Positions 35,188 to 45,093 are shown, counted from the first letter of the stretch. The stretch is 57,142 nt of DNA from Clostridiaceae bacterium (GCA_029219285.1 JAQXTC010000112.1:1-57142); one strand, 5' to 3'. The notes: generated by a model from the sequence alone, not told the origin. Numbers and translations are program-made.

Positions 35188-35508
35188 TTACTCGTTAGCT
35201 AAAGTTACAGCAGTACCATAGGCAAGCATTTCTGCAGCTCCACCCATAACTGTTGATGATGAATATCTAAATGCAACAATTGCATCTGCACCAAGATTTT
35301 CAGCTTGTTTAATCATTCTTTGAGTAGCAATGTCACGAGCTTCATTCATCATTTTAGTATAGCTTTCCATTTCCCCACCTACAAGTTGTCTAAAACTTGA
35401 GCCAATATCTCTACCTATATTCTTACATTGGATAGTGGAACCTTGAACAATTCCCTTAATGCAAACTATTTTTGCACCTGGAACTGTTTCACATGTTGTT
35501 AGTATCAT
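35188..35508 (-). CDS. UPF0145 / YbjQ family heavy-metal-binding-like protein
   Basis: 106 residues, ATG 35508 behind GAGGTGA. It matches the UPF0145 family end to end: TTCETVPGAKIVCIKGIVQG, then ARDIATQRMIKQAENLGADAIVAFRYSSS. These small soluble proteins form pentamers of a dodecin-like fold. No enzymatic role is established. The reverse-strand gene has its own spacing to ppaC, so it may be read alone or with it. Confidence 0.9.
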   Translation of the reverse strand: MILTTCETVPGAKIVCIKGIVQGSTIQCKNIGRDIGSSFRQLVGGEMESYTKMMNEARDIATQRMIKQAENLGADAIVAFRYSSSTVMGGAAEMLAYGTAVTLANE

Positions 35509-35694
35509 ATATAATCACCTCGTTTAACATTATAAAACAATTATACATTACTTCAGGAGTATTTTCATTAATTATCATTATGGAATTCATCTAGGTGATT
35601 TAACTAATATAAAATTACAATGTGAAACTATGTTCTATATTACTTAATAAGAAATATATATATTATAGAGTTTTGTTTTAAGGAGGAGAAAAGG

Positions 35695-38238
35695 GTGATA
35701 CATGAAAAAGCAGTTATTCCAGGTTTATCTACTCGAGAGGCAGAGAAGAGAATAAAGCAATTTGGATTAAATGAATTACAACATCATAAAAAAATTTCAC
35801 CTATTTTAATATTCTTATCTCAATTTAATGACTTTATGGTATGGGTATTACTTGGGGCTACAATAGTTTCTGGAATAATGGGTGATACTGCAGATGCCAT
35901 AACAATTATTATAATTGTTATTGTGAATGCAATTTTAGGATTTGTTCAAGAATTTAGAACTGAAAAGTCCCTAGAGGCTTTAAAGAATCTTGCAGCACCG
36001 ACATGTAAAGTTTTTAGAGATGGGGGAATACAAGTATTAAATTCTATATATCTAACAGTGGGGGATATAGTAATTATTGAAGCTGGAGATAGAATACCAG
36101 CTGATGGAGAATTAGCAGAATCTTCAGGGATAATGGTAGATGAGTCTCTTTTAACAGGAGAATCTGTAGGAGTGCATAAGGAGACAACTAAGGATAAAAA
36201 TAAGGTGTTCATGGGTACAACTGTACTAAAGGGAAGAGGGCTTTTTAAGGTATATAGTATTGGAATGAAAACTGAAATGGGAAAGATAGCTAACCTTTTA
36301 GATAACATAAAGGAAGAGAAATCGCCACTTAAAGAAAGGTTAGAATCCTTAGGAAAAGTACTTGTAGTAGTATGCTTAGCAATTTGTATAGTAGTAACAG
36401 TATTAGGTATTTTTAGAGGTAATGATATTGGTGAGATGTTCTTGCTTGGTGTCAGCCTTGCAGTTGCAGCTATTCCAGAAGGCCTTGCAGCTATAGTAAC
36501 TGTAGCTTTGGCTCTTGGGGTATCTAGAATGTTAAAGAGAAATGCATTAATTAGGAAATTACCTGCTGTTGAAACCTTAGGATGCACTTCAGTAATATGT
36601 TCAGATAAAACAGGAACATTAACTCAAAATAAGATGACTGTAAAAGAAGTATTTATAGATGATAGAATTTATGAACTTGATAAAAGAAAAATAAATTCAA
36701 CTATACTAAAGAAAATTTTTATTTATTGTAATGATTGTAATTATGACTTTAATAAAAAAGGAATTGATGAAGCATTACATGGAGATCCAACAGAGACTGC
36801 TCTTGTAAAAATGTTTTTTAATGAGACAAAACAATTAGAGAATTTTATAAAAAAAGGCGAAAGAGTCTTTGATATTCCATTTGATTCAACAAGAAAGATG
36901 ATGTCTGTAATATATAAAGAAGCTGGCAAAGAGACATGCTATGTTAAAGGAGCTCCAGAACGAGTTTTACAAAAGAGTTCATATATATTAGAAGATGGAA
37001 AAGTAAAACCTTTTACTTTTCAGAAAAAGAGAATTGTAGCTAAATCTATTGAAGCTATGTCTTCACGTGCACTAAGATGTATAGCAGCTGCTTACAAAAC
37101 TGAGGGTTTATGTAAAAATGAAAACTTGGAAAATAATCTTATTTTTGTTGGAGTAGCTGGTAGTATTGATCCACCAAGAGATGAGGCAAGAGATGCTGTT
37201 TTAAAGTGTAAACTTGCAGGAATAAAACCTATTATGATTACTGGAGATCATAAAAATACTGCCTTTGCTATAGCAAAATCATTAAATATTTGTAATAAAG
37301 AAGAACAAGTTATAACAGGTGAAGCTCTTGAAAAGATGGATGACAAGGAATTAAATAAACGAGTAAGAGATTTAAGAGTTTTTGCTAGAGTTTCGCCTGA
37401 TCATAAGCTTAGAATAGTAAGAGCATTTAAAAATAATAATAACATAGTTGCCATGACTGGTGATGGTGTTAATGATGCACCAGCTATAAAAGAAGCTGAT
37501 ATTGGTATATCTATGGGATTATCAGGAACAGATGTAACAAAAGAAGCATCTTCAATGATATTAATGGATGATAACTTTGCGACAATTGTTGCAGCAGTAG
37601 AAGAGGGAAGAGTTATATATGATAATATAAGAAAGTTTATAAGATATTTATTATCATGTAATTTAGGTGAGGTTTTAACCATGTTTTTAGCATCCCTTTT
37701 CTGTTTGCCAAATCCTCTTACACCTATTCAAATACTGTTTGTTAATTTAGCTACTGATGGATTACCAGCTATAGCTCTTGGAGTAGATCCACCTGACAAG
37801 GATATAATGAGACAAACACCAAGAGAAAAGAAGGAAAGTATATTTGCTAGAGGGTTAAGTGAAAAGATAGTTGTCAGAGGTTGTTTAATAGGAATATGTA
37901 CATTGCTTTCATTTATGATAGGAAGATTTTGTTTATATGATTTAAAGGCGTGTAGAACCATAGCACTGGCAACACTTATTATGTCACAATTATTTCACGT
38001 TTTTGAATGTAGGTCAGAAAGACATTCTATTTTTGAAATTAAGTTATTTACCAATATATATTTAGTAGGTGCAGTAACAGTTTCAATTGTAATGCTTTCA
38101 TGCATACTATATATACCTTTCTTACAAGGAATATTCCATACAGTACCACTAGTACTTAAACAGTGGGGAATAGTAATATTCTTCTCAGGAATAATTGCTC
38201 TAATTAATAGTGTATATTTATATATAAAGACAAAATAA
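35695..38238 (+). CDS. P-type calcium-transporting ATPase (type IIA/LMCA-like)
   Basis: 847 residues from GTG 35695, preceded by AAGGAGGAG. All P-ATPase landmarks are present: T154-G-E-S157 (dephosphorylation loop), the membrane P-E-G-L motif in VAAIPEGLAAIVT, D304-K-T-G-T-L-T (phosphorylated Asp), KGAPERVL (nucleotide domain) and MTGDGVNDAPAIK (hinge). The NLATDGLPAIALG in membrane segment 6 supplies Ca2+-site residues as in Listeria LMCA1 and eukaryotic Ca pumps. It likely exports Ca2+ from the cytoplasm. A Mn2+ role is a less likely alternative. Confidence 0.92.
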   Translation: MIHEKAVIPGLSTREAEKRIKQFGLNELQHHKKISPILIFLSQFNDFMVWVLLGATIVSGIMGDTADAITIIIIVIVNAILGFVQEFRTEKSLEALKNLAAPTCKVFRDGGIQVLNSIYLTVGDIVIIEAGDRIPADGELAESSGIMVDESLLTGESVGVHKETTKDKNKVFMGTTVLKGRGLFKVYSIGMKTEMGKIANLLDNIKEEKSPLKERLESLGKVLVVVCLAICIVVTVLGIFRGNDIGEMFLLGVSLAVAAIPEGLAAIVTVALALGVSRMLKRNALIRKLPAVETLGCTSVICSDKTGTLTQNKMTVKEVFIDDRIYELDKRKINSTILKKIFIYCNDCNYDFNKKGIDEALHGDPTETALVKMFFNETKQLENFIKKGERVFDIPFDSTRKMMSVIYKEAGKETCYVKGAPERVLQKSSYILEDGKVKPFTFQKKRIVAKSIEAMSSRALRCIAAAYKTEGLCKNENLENNLIFVGVAGSIDPPRDEARDAVLKCKLAGIKPIMITGDHKNTAFAIAKSLNICNKEEQVITGEALEKMDDKELNKRVRDLRVFARVSPDHKLRIVRAFKNNNNIVAMTGDGVNDAPAIKEADIGISMGLSGTDVTKEASSMILMDDNFATIVAAVEEGRVIYDNIRKFIRYLLSCNLGEVLTMFLASLFCLPNPLTPIQILFVNLATDGLPAIALGVDPPDKDIMRQTPREKKESIFARGLSEKIVVRGCLIGICTLLSFMIGRFCLYDLKACRTIALATLIMSQLFHVFECRSERHSIFEIKLFTNIYLVGAVTVSIVMLSCILYIPFLQGIFHTVPLVLKQWGIVIFFSGIIALINSVYLYIKTK

Positions 38239-38278
38239 AAAATGTGCTATAACTAATACTAGATATAGCACATTTTTT
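38237..38278. terminator. Bidirectional terminator between the P-ATPase and the flavin reductase gene
   Basis: AAAAAATGTGCTATA pairs with TATAGCACATTTTTT across a short loop, giving U runs on both strands between convergent genes. Confidence 0.88.
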
Positions 38279-38867
38279 ATTTCTTTGATTTCTTTTTCTT
38301 TGCAGGTTTTCTTACAGAATATCCAAAAGAACCAATGCTTTTTTTGGCCATTGGATAGTATTCACCATGACAGTAGTTAATTAAATTACCATTTTCAAAG
38401 TGAATTTTACCCTTTTCATCCATTAAGTCTTCATTTATATGTGAACATAAAACATCTGCAATAATTAAGTCGTGTGATCCTAAAGGAATGATATCACGAA
38501 CTTTACATTCTATAGTTATAGGACAATCGTTTATGTATGATGCCTCAATTTGTGTACATGGTTTCATGGAGAAATTCATTTCTTTAATTTTATCATTTTT
38601 TCTACCAGTACGAACTCCACAATAATCTAAAGCTTTAACCATATTAGTACTTGGAAGGTTAACTACGAAGACGCCTGTTTCTTTTATGTATTCATAAGAT
38701 AAACGTTCAGGTCTTACAGATATAGATAGCATTGGAGGTCTTGTACAAACAGTTCCTGTCCAAGCAACTGTAAATACATTTTCTTTACCTTCTTTATTTT
38801 TAGTACTTATCAAAACAGCAGGTACTGGATTTAAAACAACACTGCCTTTAAATTCAACTTTTTTCAT
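38277..38867 (-). CDS. Flavin reductase-like / flavoredoxin family protein
   Basis: 196 residues. ATG 38867 is used; a GTG nine bases upstream lies within the ribosome site AAAAGGTGA. It has the FMN-binding split-barrel layout of the flavin reductase family: NPVPAVLISTKNKEGKENVFTVAWTGTVCTRPPMLSISVRP, then FVVNLPST, and GSHDLIIADVL. It may pass electrons between NAD(P)H or ferredoxin and flavins; flavoredoxin is the closest named type. The C-terminus is very lysine-rich. It stands alone with shared terminators. Confidence 0.85.
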   Translation of the reverse strand: MKKVEFKGSVVLNPVPAVLISTKNKEGKENVFTVAWTGTVCTRPPMLSISVRPERLSYEYIKETGVFVVNLPSTNMVKALDYCGVRTGRKNDKIKEMNFSMKPCTQIEASYINDCPITIECKVRDIIPLGSHDLIIADVLCSHINEDLMDEKGKIHFENGNLINYCHGEYYPMAKKSIGSFGYSVRKPAKKKKSKK

Positions 38868-38980
38868 ATTAATCACCTTTTGTTATGTAAACTTAAGAGT
38901 ATATTATTTAGTTATAATATATTCTAAGTTGATATTATATCATTAATTTTTAATAAATATAAGTATATAAATAATTAAAT

Positions 38981-39022
38981 AAGTCCTATGCTTTAGATAA
39001 ATATGTCTAAGGCATAGGACTT
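38981..39022 (-). terminator. Hairpin terminating the dacF-like gene
   Basis: AAGTCCTATGC and GCATAGGACTT pair, continued by an inner TTTAGA/TCTAA stem. It lies 24 bases after the reverse-strand stop codon. The U tract is weak, so this may be an mRNA 3' stem as well as a terminator. Confidence 0.6.
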
Positions 39023-39045
39023 TAATATAAAGGTTATTTTCAGTT

Positions 39046-40347
39046 TTAATATCTTCTACGTCTTCTGCTATAACTTGATCTTCTTCTCTTATTGCCTTTA
39101 ATCATTTTAATAATAAATATTATTAAAACTATTATTATAATAATTATTGCAAGAGATGCTAGATAAATTAAAAGGTTTGCCTTTATTAAATCCATTTTAC
39201 TTAACTTAACTTTACCTTTTAGTTCAGTAGAGTATTGCTTGATGCTAAGTGTTAATGGAACTTGATCACTAGAAGCAGCTTTCCATGCACTTGTTTCTTC
39301 TGTGTTGTAAGTGATTGTAGATTCTTCATTATTTATATCATTGTCATAAATTTTAGCATCCTCACTTAAAACTACAGGAGCATCAATTGTTTTTTCAGGG
39401 CCAAAGAAACCAAATAATTTATAATTTAAAGTAACATTACCAATTTCATCTCCAGAAGATTTGTAAGTATATTTTTCAGCTTTTTCACTATAATCCATCA
39501 TTGAATCTAAATCTTCAAATCTCTTGTTATTATCGTTTCTGTCACATTTTAAAACGACACCTATGTATTTCTTACCATTTCTTTCGTATACACCTGCAAA
39601 GCATGTACCAGCCATATCAGTAACACCAGTTTTACCACCTAGATTACCATTAGTACCAAGTTCAGTATTTCTGTTTTCTAATTTAACATTGGTATCACCT
39701 GGAAGTACTACATTCACTTCGGATTGTGCCATAGTATCTTTTACCCACTGATTACTATAAGCTTCTTTAGTAATTAGAGCTAGTTCATAAGCAGTAGAGT
39801 AGTTTACGTCTTTACCGTTATCTGGAAGTCCATTCGGATTTTCAAAATGAGTATCTTTTAAGCCAAGTTTATCAGCTCTTTCATTCATCATTTTAACAAA
39901 GCCTTCTTTATTTCCACCAACTTCATCGGCTATCATATAAGCAACATCATTACCAGAGAAAAGTAATAATCCATCCATAACAACATCGGCAGATAAAGTA
40001 TCACCTACTTTAAAACTCTTACCGTAAGGTTTCATTTTTTCAGAATTTAAAGTATAAGGTGGTTGGTCTAATGCTGTTTGAGTATATGTTATAGAGTCAG
40101 TTTTTTTGTTATTTTCTGCAAAAAGTAGTGCAGTCATAAGTTTTGTTGTACTGGCTAAATACATATGTTCATTGGCGTTTTTTTCATATACAATTTCTCC
40201 AGTATCATAATCCATTACAATAGCTGCTTCAGAAACTATATTTACGTTATTTGCACTTTCCTTAGCTTCAACTTTACTAGCAAATGGTGCTAATAAAGAC
40301 ATGGAAAGAGCTAATGCTAAAGTTTTTAAAATCTTTTTTTTGGTCAC
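39046..40347 (-). CDS. dacF: D-alanyl-D-alanine carboxypeptidase (PBP5/DacF type)
   Basis: 433 residues from GTG 40347 behind GGGGAGA. The signal peptide spans residues ~1-28. Penicillin-binding motifs are S66-T-T-K69, S131-G-N133 and K239-T-G241. A C-terminal beta domain follows, then a membrane helix (~390-412) and a tail of K/R and Ser ending in RRRRRY. Usual PBP5 proteins end in an amphipathic helix; here a true membrane helix plus positive tail anchors the enzyme. It trims the terminal D-Ala from peptidoglycan stems, limiting cross-linking. Confidence 0.93.
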   Translation of the reverse strand: MTKKKILKTLALALSMSLLAPFASKVEAKESANNVNIVSEAAIVMDYDTGEIVYEKNANEHMYLASTTKLMTALLFAENNKKTDSITYTQTALDQPPYTLNSEKMKPYGKSFKVGDTLSADVVMDGLLLFSGNDVAYMIADEVGGNKEGFVKMMNERADKLGLKDTHFENPNGLPDNGKDVNYSTAYELALITKEAYSNQWVKDTMAQSEVNVVLPGDTNVKLENRNTELGTNGNLGGKTGVTDMAGTCFAGVYERNGKKYIGVVLKCDRNDNNKRFEDLDSMMDYSEKAEKYTYKSSGDEIGNVTLNYKLFGFFGPEKTIDAPVVLSEDAKIYDNDINNEESTITYNTEETSAWKAASSDQVPLTLSIKQYSTELKGKVKLSKMDLIKANLLIYLASLAIIIIIIVLIIFIIKMIKGNKRRRSSYSRRRRRY

Positions 40348-40392
40348 GATCTATCTCCCCATCTCTTGGAATATATTTTTTATTTTCAAACA

Positions 40393-40421
40393 TTTATAAG
40401 TATAGCATTTATTATTTTCAA
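40393..40421 (-). promoter_or_regulatory. Candidate sigma-A promoter of the dacF-like gene
   Basis: On the minus strand TTGAAA (40416-40421) and TATAAA (40393-40398) are 17 bases apart, 46 bases before the start codon. Confidence 0.45.
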
Positions 40422-40532
40422 TAACAATAACAAAAAAATTAAAAATTTATTGTGAATAAATTTATTTTAATTAAAAAAAATTCTCTAAACGTTTGGCTTA
40501 TTATAAAATAATTGTAAAAAATGAAGTGATAC

Positions 40533-40561
40533 TTTACTAAAGTTGTGCAAAAGTATATAAT
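40533..40561 (+). promoter_or_regulatory. Candidate sigma-A promoter of the 71-residue protein gene
   Basis: TTTACT (40533-40538) and TATAAT (40556-40561) are 17 bases apart, about 55 bases before the TTG start. Confidence 0.4.
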
Positions 40562-40617
40562 TATATAATGTAATCGTATAAGAGAATAATAATGTGAGAA
40601 GTTTGGAGGCAATTACT

Positions 40618-40833
40618 TTGCAAGATGCATACAGATGTATAATAAAAGCTGAAAAATCAAAATACTACATAGGACAAGATTATAATGGTAAAAAATATAA
40701 TATAATAAAAAATGAACATATACGTTGTAAAGTTGGAGATGACTTTTATTTTTATGCAAATAAGGAATCGGGTATTTTAAGAGATAAATTAATACCAATT
40801 TCCGATGAAATGGCAGGTGTAAAAGTAAGATAA
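40618..40833 (+). CDS. Small conserved-looking hypothetical protein
   Basis: 71 residues from TTG 40618, placed eight bases after GGAGG (40605-40609). An in-frame GTG at 40594 has no ribosome site. The sequence is soluble and mixed alpha/beta, with a beta-rich middle (YYIGQDYNGKKYNIIKNEHIRCKVGDDFYFY). No known motif is visible. The strong ribosome site, candidate promoter and terminator make it a real gene. It stands alone between divergently and convergently read genes. Confidence 0.7.
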   Translation: MQDAYRCIIKAEKSKYYIGQDYNGKKYNIIKNEHIRCKVGDDFYFYANKESGILRDKLIPISDEMAGVKVR

Positions 40834-40842
40834 TTGTACATA

Positions 40843-40883
40843 AAAAAGCACAGTAGATTAGTTTAGTATACTACTGTGCTTTT
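40843..40883. terminator. Bidirectional terminator between the small gene and gatD
   Basis: AAAAAGCACAGTAG pairs with CTACTGTGCTTTT across a 14-base loop. It serves the small + strand gene and the convergent murT-gatD operon. Confidence 0.85.
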
Positions 40884-40888
40884 AATTA

Positions 40889-41626
40889 TTATTTGTTCCA
40901 ATTTTCAGCTTTAAATCTATTCATGATACTTTCTTTGGCTTTTAAAGCAAATAAGTCATCAATTGGCTCAAGTTTAACATCACCATATTTTTTATCTAAA
41001 GCCAACTTTAACATTCTATCAGCAAGTTCTGGATTTTTTGAAAGAAGCGAGCCATGAAAATAAGTTCCAAAAGTATTTTTATAAATACAACCTTCATTTT
41101 TGTCGCTTCCATTATTGCCATAACCATAGATACACTTTCCAAGTGGTTTTAAGTTATTAATATATGTTCTTCCAGAATGGTTTTCAAATCCAACATATGT
41201 TTCATCAAATTCCTCATTATATATAACGGTATTACCGATAAAACGAGTATCTCCACTTTCTGTATAAATATCTAAGATACCAAGCCCTTCAAGTTTTTCT
41301 CCAGTAGGAGTAGAGTAATATTTACCAAGAAGTTGATATCCTCCACATATTGCAAGAAAAACCTTTCCGTCTTCGATGTATTTAGTTATTTCATCCTTTT
41401 TGTTTGTTTTTAAATCATCAGAAACTATTGATTGTTCATAATCTTGGCCACCACCAAAAAATACAATATCCATTTCTTCACTATTAAAATCATCATTTAT
41501 AGATACATTTTTTATATTAACTTTAATGCCACGACTTTCTGCTCTATCCTTAAGAATAAGTATATTTCCTACATCACCGTATACATTTAATAGATCAGGG
41601 TAAAGATGACAAATATTTAATTCCAT
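40889..41626 (-). CDS. gatD: GatD, lipid II isoglutaminyl synthase glutaminase subunit
   Basis: 245 residues, ATG 41626 behind AGGAGG. Class I (triad) glutamine amidotransferase: the nucleophile elbow is A-I-C94-G-G-Y-Q and the partner His191 lies in GTYFHGSLL. The number Cys94 matches the well-studied staphylococcal/pneumococcal GatD. With MurT, it amidates D-glutamate of lipid II to D-isoglutamine, using glutamine as ammonia source. It is the second gene of the murT-gatD pair, 20 bases apart. Confidence 0.95.
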   Translation of the reverse strand: MELNICHLYPDLLNVYGDVGNILILKDRAESRGIKVNIKNVSINDDFNSEEMDIVFFGGGQDYEQSIVSDDLKTNKKDEITKYIEDGKVFLAICGGYQLLGKYYSTPTGEKLEGLGILDIYTESGDTRFIGNTVIYNEEFDETYVGFENHSGRTYINNLKPLGKCIYGYGNNGSDKNEGCIYKNTFGTYFHGSLLSKNPELADRMLKLALDKKYGDVKLEPIDDLFALKAKESIMNRFKAENWNK

Positions 41627-41646
41627 AATCTTTTCCTCCTATATTT

Positions 41647-43008
41647 TTACCAAAGCTTCTTGATATATCCCTTTGAGAATAAATATTTTCTATAATTTAT
41701 CATAGCTGTATATGTAGCTAAAATATATATTCTATCAGACGAAGCATTTTTTAATTTTTCTGTTAACATTTCATATTCTTCTTCTAATATAAAAGTATCT
41801 GTATTAAGACCAGCAGTTTTTAATCTAACAGCCATATCATACATTCTAATACCAGAAATAAATACATCTTTAATTGGAAGAGAAGAAAGCTTTTCAAAAT
41901 TTACATCCCATATCCAAGAAACATCAGTTCCATCAGCATAATTATCATTTAACATAAATAATGTTGAAAACTCTTCTTTATTAAGACAAAGTGTTTCAAG
42001 AGCTTGATTATATCCAGCTGGGTTTTTTACAAGTATAATTTTGGCTTTTTTATTATCAATAATAATTTCTTCTTGTCTACCAAAGCTTGAATCCTGTTTT
42101 CTTAAGGAATCAGCTATACAATCATCATCAATATTCATTTCTTTACCAATAGAATAAGCACATAAACCATTATATATATTATATAGCCCAGATTGGCCTA
42201 TTGTAACTTTGGCATTATTCATTATAACAGTTGAGTCATTAGGGCTCACATCTAAAATATCATTTATAGCATATTTTAATTCGGCTCTCTTATAATGACA
42301 GTTTGGACAGTAGAAATCGCCTAAATGAGTATAAGTTATAAAATTATATTCATATGGAGATTTACAGAACTTGCAGAACTTTGCATCTGCATTAACATCA
42401 ATAGCTGTTTCATCATTTAATGTTTTGTTGAAACCATAATAAATAGTTTCATTTGGTATATCCAATTTACCAAATAATGAATCGTCACCATTTAATACAA
42501 GTTTTGTATTTGGTACTTTTACAATACCTTCTAAAATTTTAGATAATGTTGTATAAACTTCACCATATCTATCTAGTTGATCTCTAAACAAATTAGTTAT
42601 AGTTATAATTTCTGGAGTAATGTATTCAGTAATGAATTTTACATTAGCTTCATCAACTTCAATAATGGCATAACTTCCTTTATTACTTTTAAAGAATCTG
42701 TAGTTATCTATAAAACAAGAAACTATTCCAGGAAATAGATTTGCACCAGTATTATTAGTTATAACTCTGTAACCTTTTTCTTTAAAAATATTTGTAATCA
42801 TGCTTGTAGTTGTAGTTTTTCCATTTGTACCAGTTACTAAAATAACTTTATAATCTTTAGCAGCCACCTTTAAGATTTTTCTATCTAATTTTAAGGCGAC
42901 TCTTCCAGGAAAGGTACTTCCCCCTTTTAAAAGGTGTTTTGATAGAAAAATTGTAATTTTACCTGCTAATAAACTTAAAATAGATTTTATATTAATCTTA
43001 CTCACCAC
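41647..43008 (-). CDS. murT: MurT, lipid II isoglutaminyl synthase ligase subunit
   Basis: About 453 residues; the start is one of two adjacent GTG codons (43008 or 43005) in AGGTGGTG, so it is uncertain by one residue. A Mur-ligase ATP loop is present at G60-T-N-G-K-T-T-T-T68. The Cys212-x2-Cys215 ... Cys234-x2-Cys237 zinc ribbon is typical of MurT, and the C-terminal DUF1727 domain receives GatD. It activates the D-Glu alpha-carboxyl with ATP. The zinc ribbon separates it from MurE and MurF. Confidence 0.95.
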   Translation of the reverse strand: MVSKINIKSILSLLAGKITIFLSKHLLKGGSTFPGRVALKLDRKILKVAAKDYKVILVTGTNGKTTTTSMITNIFKEKGYRVITNNTGANLFPGIVSCFIDNYRFFKSNKGSYAIIEVDEANVKFITEYITPEIITITNLFRDQLDRYGEVYTTLSKILEGIVKVPNTKLVLNGDDSLFGKLDIPNETIYYGFNKTLNDETAIDVNADAKFCKFCKSPYEYNFITYTHLGDFYCPNCHYKRAELKYAINDILDVSPNDSTVIMNNAKVTIGQSGLYNIYNGLCAYSIGKEMNIDDDCIADSLRKQDSSFGRQEEIIIDNKKAKIILVKNPAGYNQALETLCLNKEEFSTLFMLNDNYADGTDVSWIWDVNFEKLSSLPIKDVFISGIRMYDMAVRLKTAGLNTDTFILEEEYEMLTEKLKNASSDRIYILATYTAMINYRKYLFSKGYIKKLW

Positions 43009-43090
43009 CTAATTTAAAATGTAGAATTAATTATGTAGAAATTAAAAAAATATAGAATTTATATTCTAAGTTTCTTTCAATAAAACTTTA

Positions 43091-43110
43091 AAAACTCCCT
43101 AGGGAGTTTT
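43091..43110. terminator. Perfect palindrome in the murT / TPR-gene divergent region
   Basis: AAAACTCCCT followed by its exact complement AGGGAGTTTT: a 20-base perfect inverted repeat with, at most, a four-base loop. It lies between divergent genes, 83 bases before murT and 168 before the TPR gene. It may be a terminator for a short transcript or an operator. No coding frame is near it. Confidence 0.3.
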
Positions 43111-43277
43111 GTTTAGAATCCTTAATTTCTAAGTATTAATTCATAATTAATTTAAAGTATATCACAAAGTACTTTTTGCCTTCAATGTATTTTTAGTGGA
43201 TTTTTAGCCTTAAGAATGATAAAATAGGAATCATGTAAACTAGGTAAACATATTCGAAATTGATTTGAGGAGGAAGT

Positions 43278-45023
43278 ATGAGTACAGATTTTACTAATAA
43301 AGATAAGATACATAATGAGAGTTTTTTTAAGAAGTATCCAAAAGCATCTTCCATAATTACATTATCATTAGTAGCTGCATTTTCATTAGGTTCATCAGTT
43401 TTAGTTAAAAGTCTGGCTGGAAGCCCAAAAGAAGAAATAAACATTACTGATGATTCAAATGAATTAAATTACTATAATAAAAATTATGATGATGCTATTG
43501 CAGGTTATAAAGAGGATTCCAAGAAGGACGAATGGCCTATTGACATTGTCAAAGAAGCTGAAATTTATTCAGTTAAAGGTGATTATGAAAAGTCTAACAG
43601 GTTGTTGATGGAAGCTTATGAAAATAGAAACAAGCTGATAGATGAAAACGGAAGAGAAAAATATGCTGACAGAGATGCCGAGTTTGGAAATTACATAGTA
43701 GTCGTAGCTCTTTATAATGGTGAATATAAAAAGGCATTAGAGTATGGCAAAGTATTTTTAATGGATAATAATGCAGATAAAACATTAGAAAGATCATTGT
43801 TTGCTGTATATTTAGCAAATGGTGACAAGTACAGAGATAAAGCTAAGGAATTAGTTAAAAACTATGAAGTGGATAATAATAGCTCATATGATTTAGCACT
43901 TTACGCAAGAATGAATATGTTAATAGGGGAAAAGGATAAAACTTTTACTTACCTTAAGGATGCATGGAATTTAAATAAAGACGAATTAAAAGTTTATGAT
44001 GTAATTAGTGAAATGGCTGAAAATGATTTTGATAGTACTGTTAAATCACTTAAAAATCTAGCAGAAAAGAATACAGATGAAAATTGTTATAACTTATGGC
44101 TTACAAAATGTTATTCACTAAATGAAAAGTATAATCAAAAGGCATTGGACACATTAGATTCAATGGAAAGTGAAGATCTTGGAGAAAGTGTTATATATGG
44201 ATTAAAAGCCAAGGTATATGGAAATTCAGGAGATAAGGATGCAGCTAACGAAGCAATAGAAAATCTATCTAATAAAGAAGAAAAGACATATGTTGATTAT
44301 TATGAATTATCTGAGTATTACATAGACAATAAGGAATATGATAAAGCTTTAGAGAATGCTAAAAATTGCATTGTTGCTAACAAGAGTTATCCAGATGGTT
44401 ATGGATATCTTATGACTGAAATAATGGTTAAACAAAAACAAGTTGAAAATGCAGAACCATATTTTAGAACTGCACTTAGAATAGAGCCATTCAACTCTAG
44501 AACTATTATGATGACAGCAGATTATTATTGCAATAAAACCAAAAATACAGATACAGGATATAAGTATTATGATATTGCATCAGTAATTAATCCTAATAAT
44601 TCTAAGATATATTACAATTTAGCGAAAATAGCAGAAACAAATAGAAAAAATGATGATGCTATTAAATATATGAAGAAGGCTATTAGTATAAATGATGAAG
44701 AAATTAAATATCATAATTATTTAGGTGTGTTGTATTATAATGCAAATAAAAAAGAAGATGCAATTAAGGAAATTAGAGCAGCTTATTCTCTTGATAAGAA
44801 TGATATAGAGGCATTAAACAATGCTGGATGTTACTATATTGCAACAGGGGATTATGATAGAGGTCTTGAAAATATTAAAGGTGCTTATGAAAAAATTCAA
44901 ACAGATACAGACGTTGAATTAGTAAGTAAGCTTACAACTAATTATGAAAAGGCTAAAAGCTATGTAAAAGCTGTTAAAAGTGATAGTAGCCCTAGCAAGC
45001 CAGAGTTAGATTTATTAAGTTAA
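43278..45023 (+). CDS. Membrane-anchored TPR-repeat protein
   Basis: 581 residues, ATG 43278 behind GAGGAGGAAG. One N-terminal membrane helix (ASSIITLSLVAAFSLGSSVLV, ~25-46) exposes the rest to the outside. The remainder is a solenoid of TPR repeats, clearest from ~390 to 550 (AEPYFRTALRIEPFNSRTIMM; KIYYNLAKIAETNRKNDDAI; YHNYLGVLYYNANKKEDAI; ALNNAGCYYIATGDYDRGL). It probably scaffolds envelope proteins. The next gene has the same topology and lies 70 bases on. Partner unknown. Confidence 0.8.
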   Translation: MSTDFTNKDKIHNESFFKKYPKASSIITLSLVAAFSLGSSVLVKSLAGSPKEEINITDDSNELNYYNKNYDDAIAGYKEDSKKDEWPIDIVKEAEIYSVKGDYEKSNRLLMEAYENRNKLIDENGREKYADRDAEFGNYIVVVALYNGEYKKALEYGKVFLMDNNADKTLERSLFAVYLANGDKYRDKAKELVKNYEVDNNSSYDLALYARMNMLIGEKDKTFTYLKDAWNLNKDELKVYDVISEMAENDFDSTVKSLKNLAEKNTDENCYNLWLTKCYSLNEKYNQKALDTLDSMESEDLGESVIYGLKAKVYGNSGDKDAANEAIENLSNKEEKTYVDYYELSEYYIDNKEYDKALENAKNCIVANKSYPDGYGYLMTEIMVKQKQVENAEPYFRTALRIEPFNSRTIMMTADYYCNKTKNTDTGYKYYDIASVINPNNSKIYYNLAKIAETNRKNDDAIKYMKKAISINDEEIKYHNYLGVLYYNANKKEDAIKEIRAAYSLDKNDIEALNNAGCYYIATGDYDRGLENIKGAYEKIQTDTDVELVSKLTTNYEKAKSYVKAVKSDSSPSKPELDLLS

Positions 45024-45040
45024 TGATTTTTGATTATTAT

Positions 45041-45070
45041 AAGGAACTAAGTGATAATCCTTAGTTCCTT
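45041..45070 (+). terminator. Hairpin after the TPR-protein gene
   Basis: AAGGAACTAAG pairs with CTTAGTTCCTT around TGATAATC. It lies 17 bases after the stop, but the U tract is absent, so read-through into the next gene is likely. Confidence 0.5.
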
Positions 45071-45093
45071 CAATTAAAGAATGGTGGGAATTT

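Noticed and set aside
35946-36587. Long reverse open frame inside the P-type ATPase gene
   Set aside because: No ribosome site or family match, and it lies fully antisense to a conserved enzyme; a by-product of codon bias.
43091-43110. Palindrome considered as part of a T-box or riboswitch for murT
   Set aside because: No T-box sequence or larger structure nearby; only an isolated palindrome, kept as a low-confidence terminator/operator.
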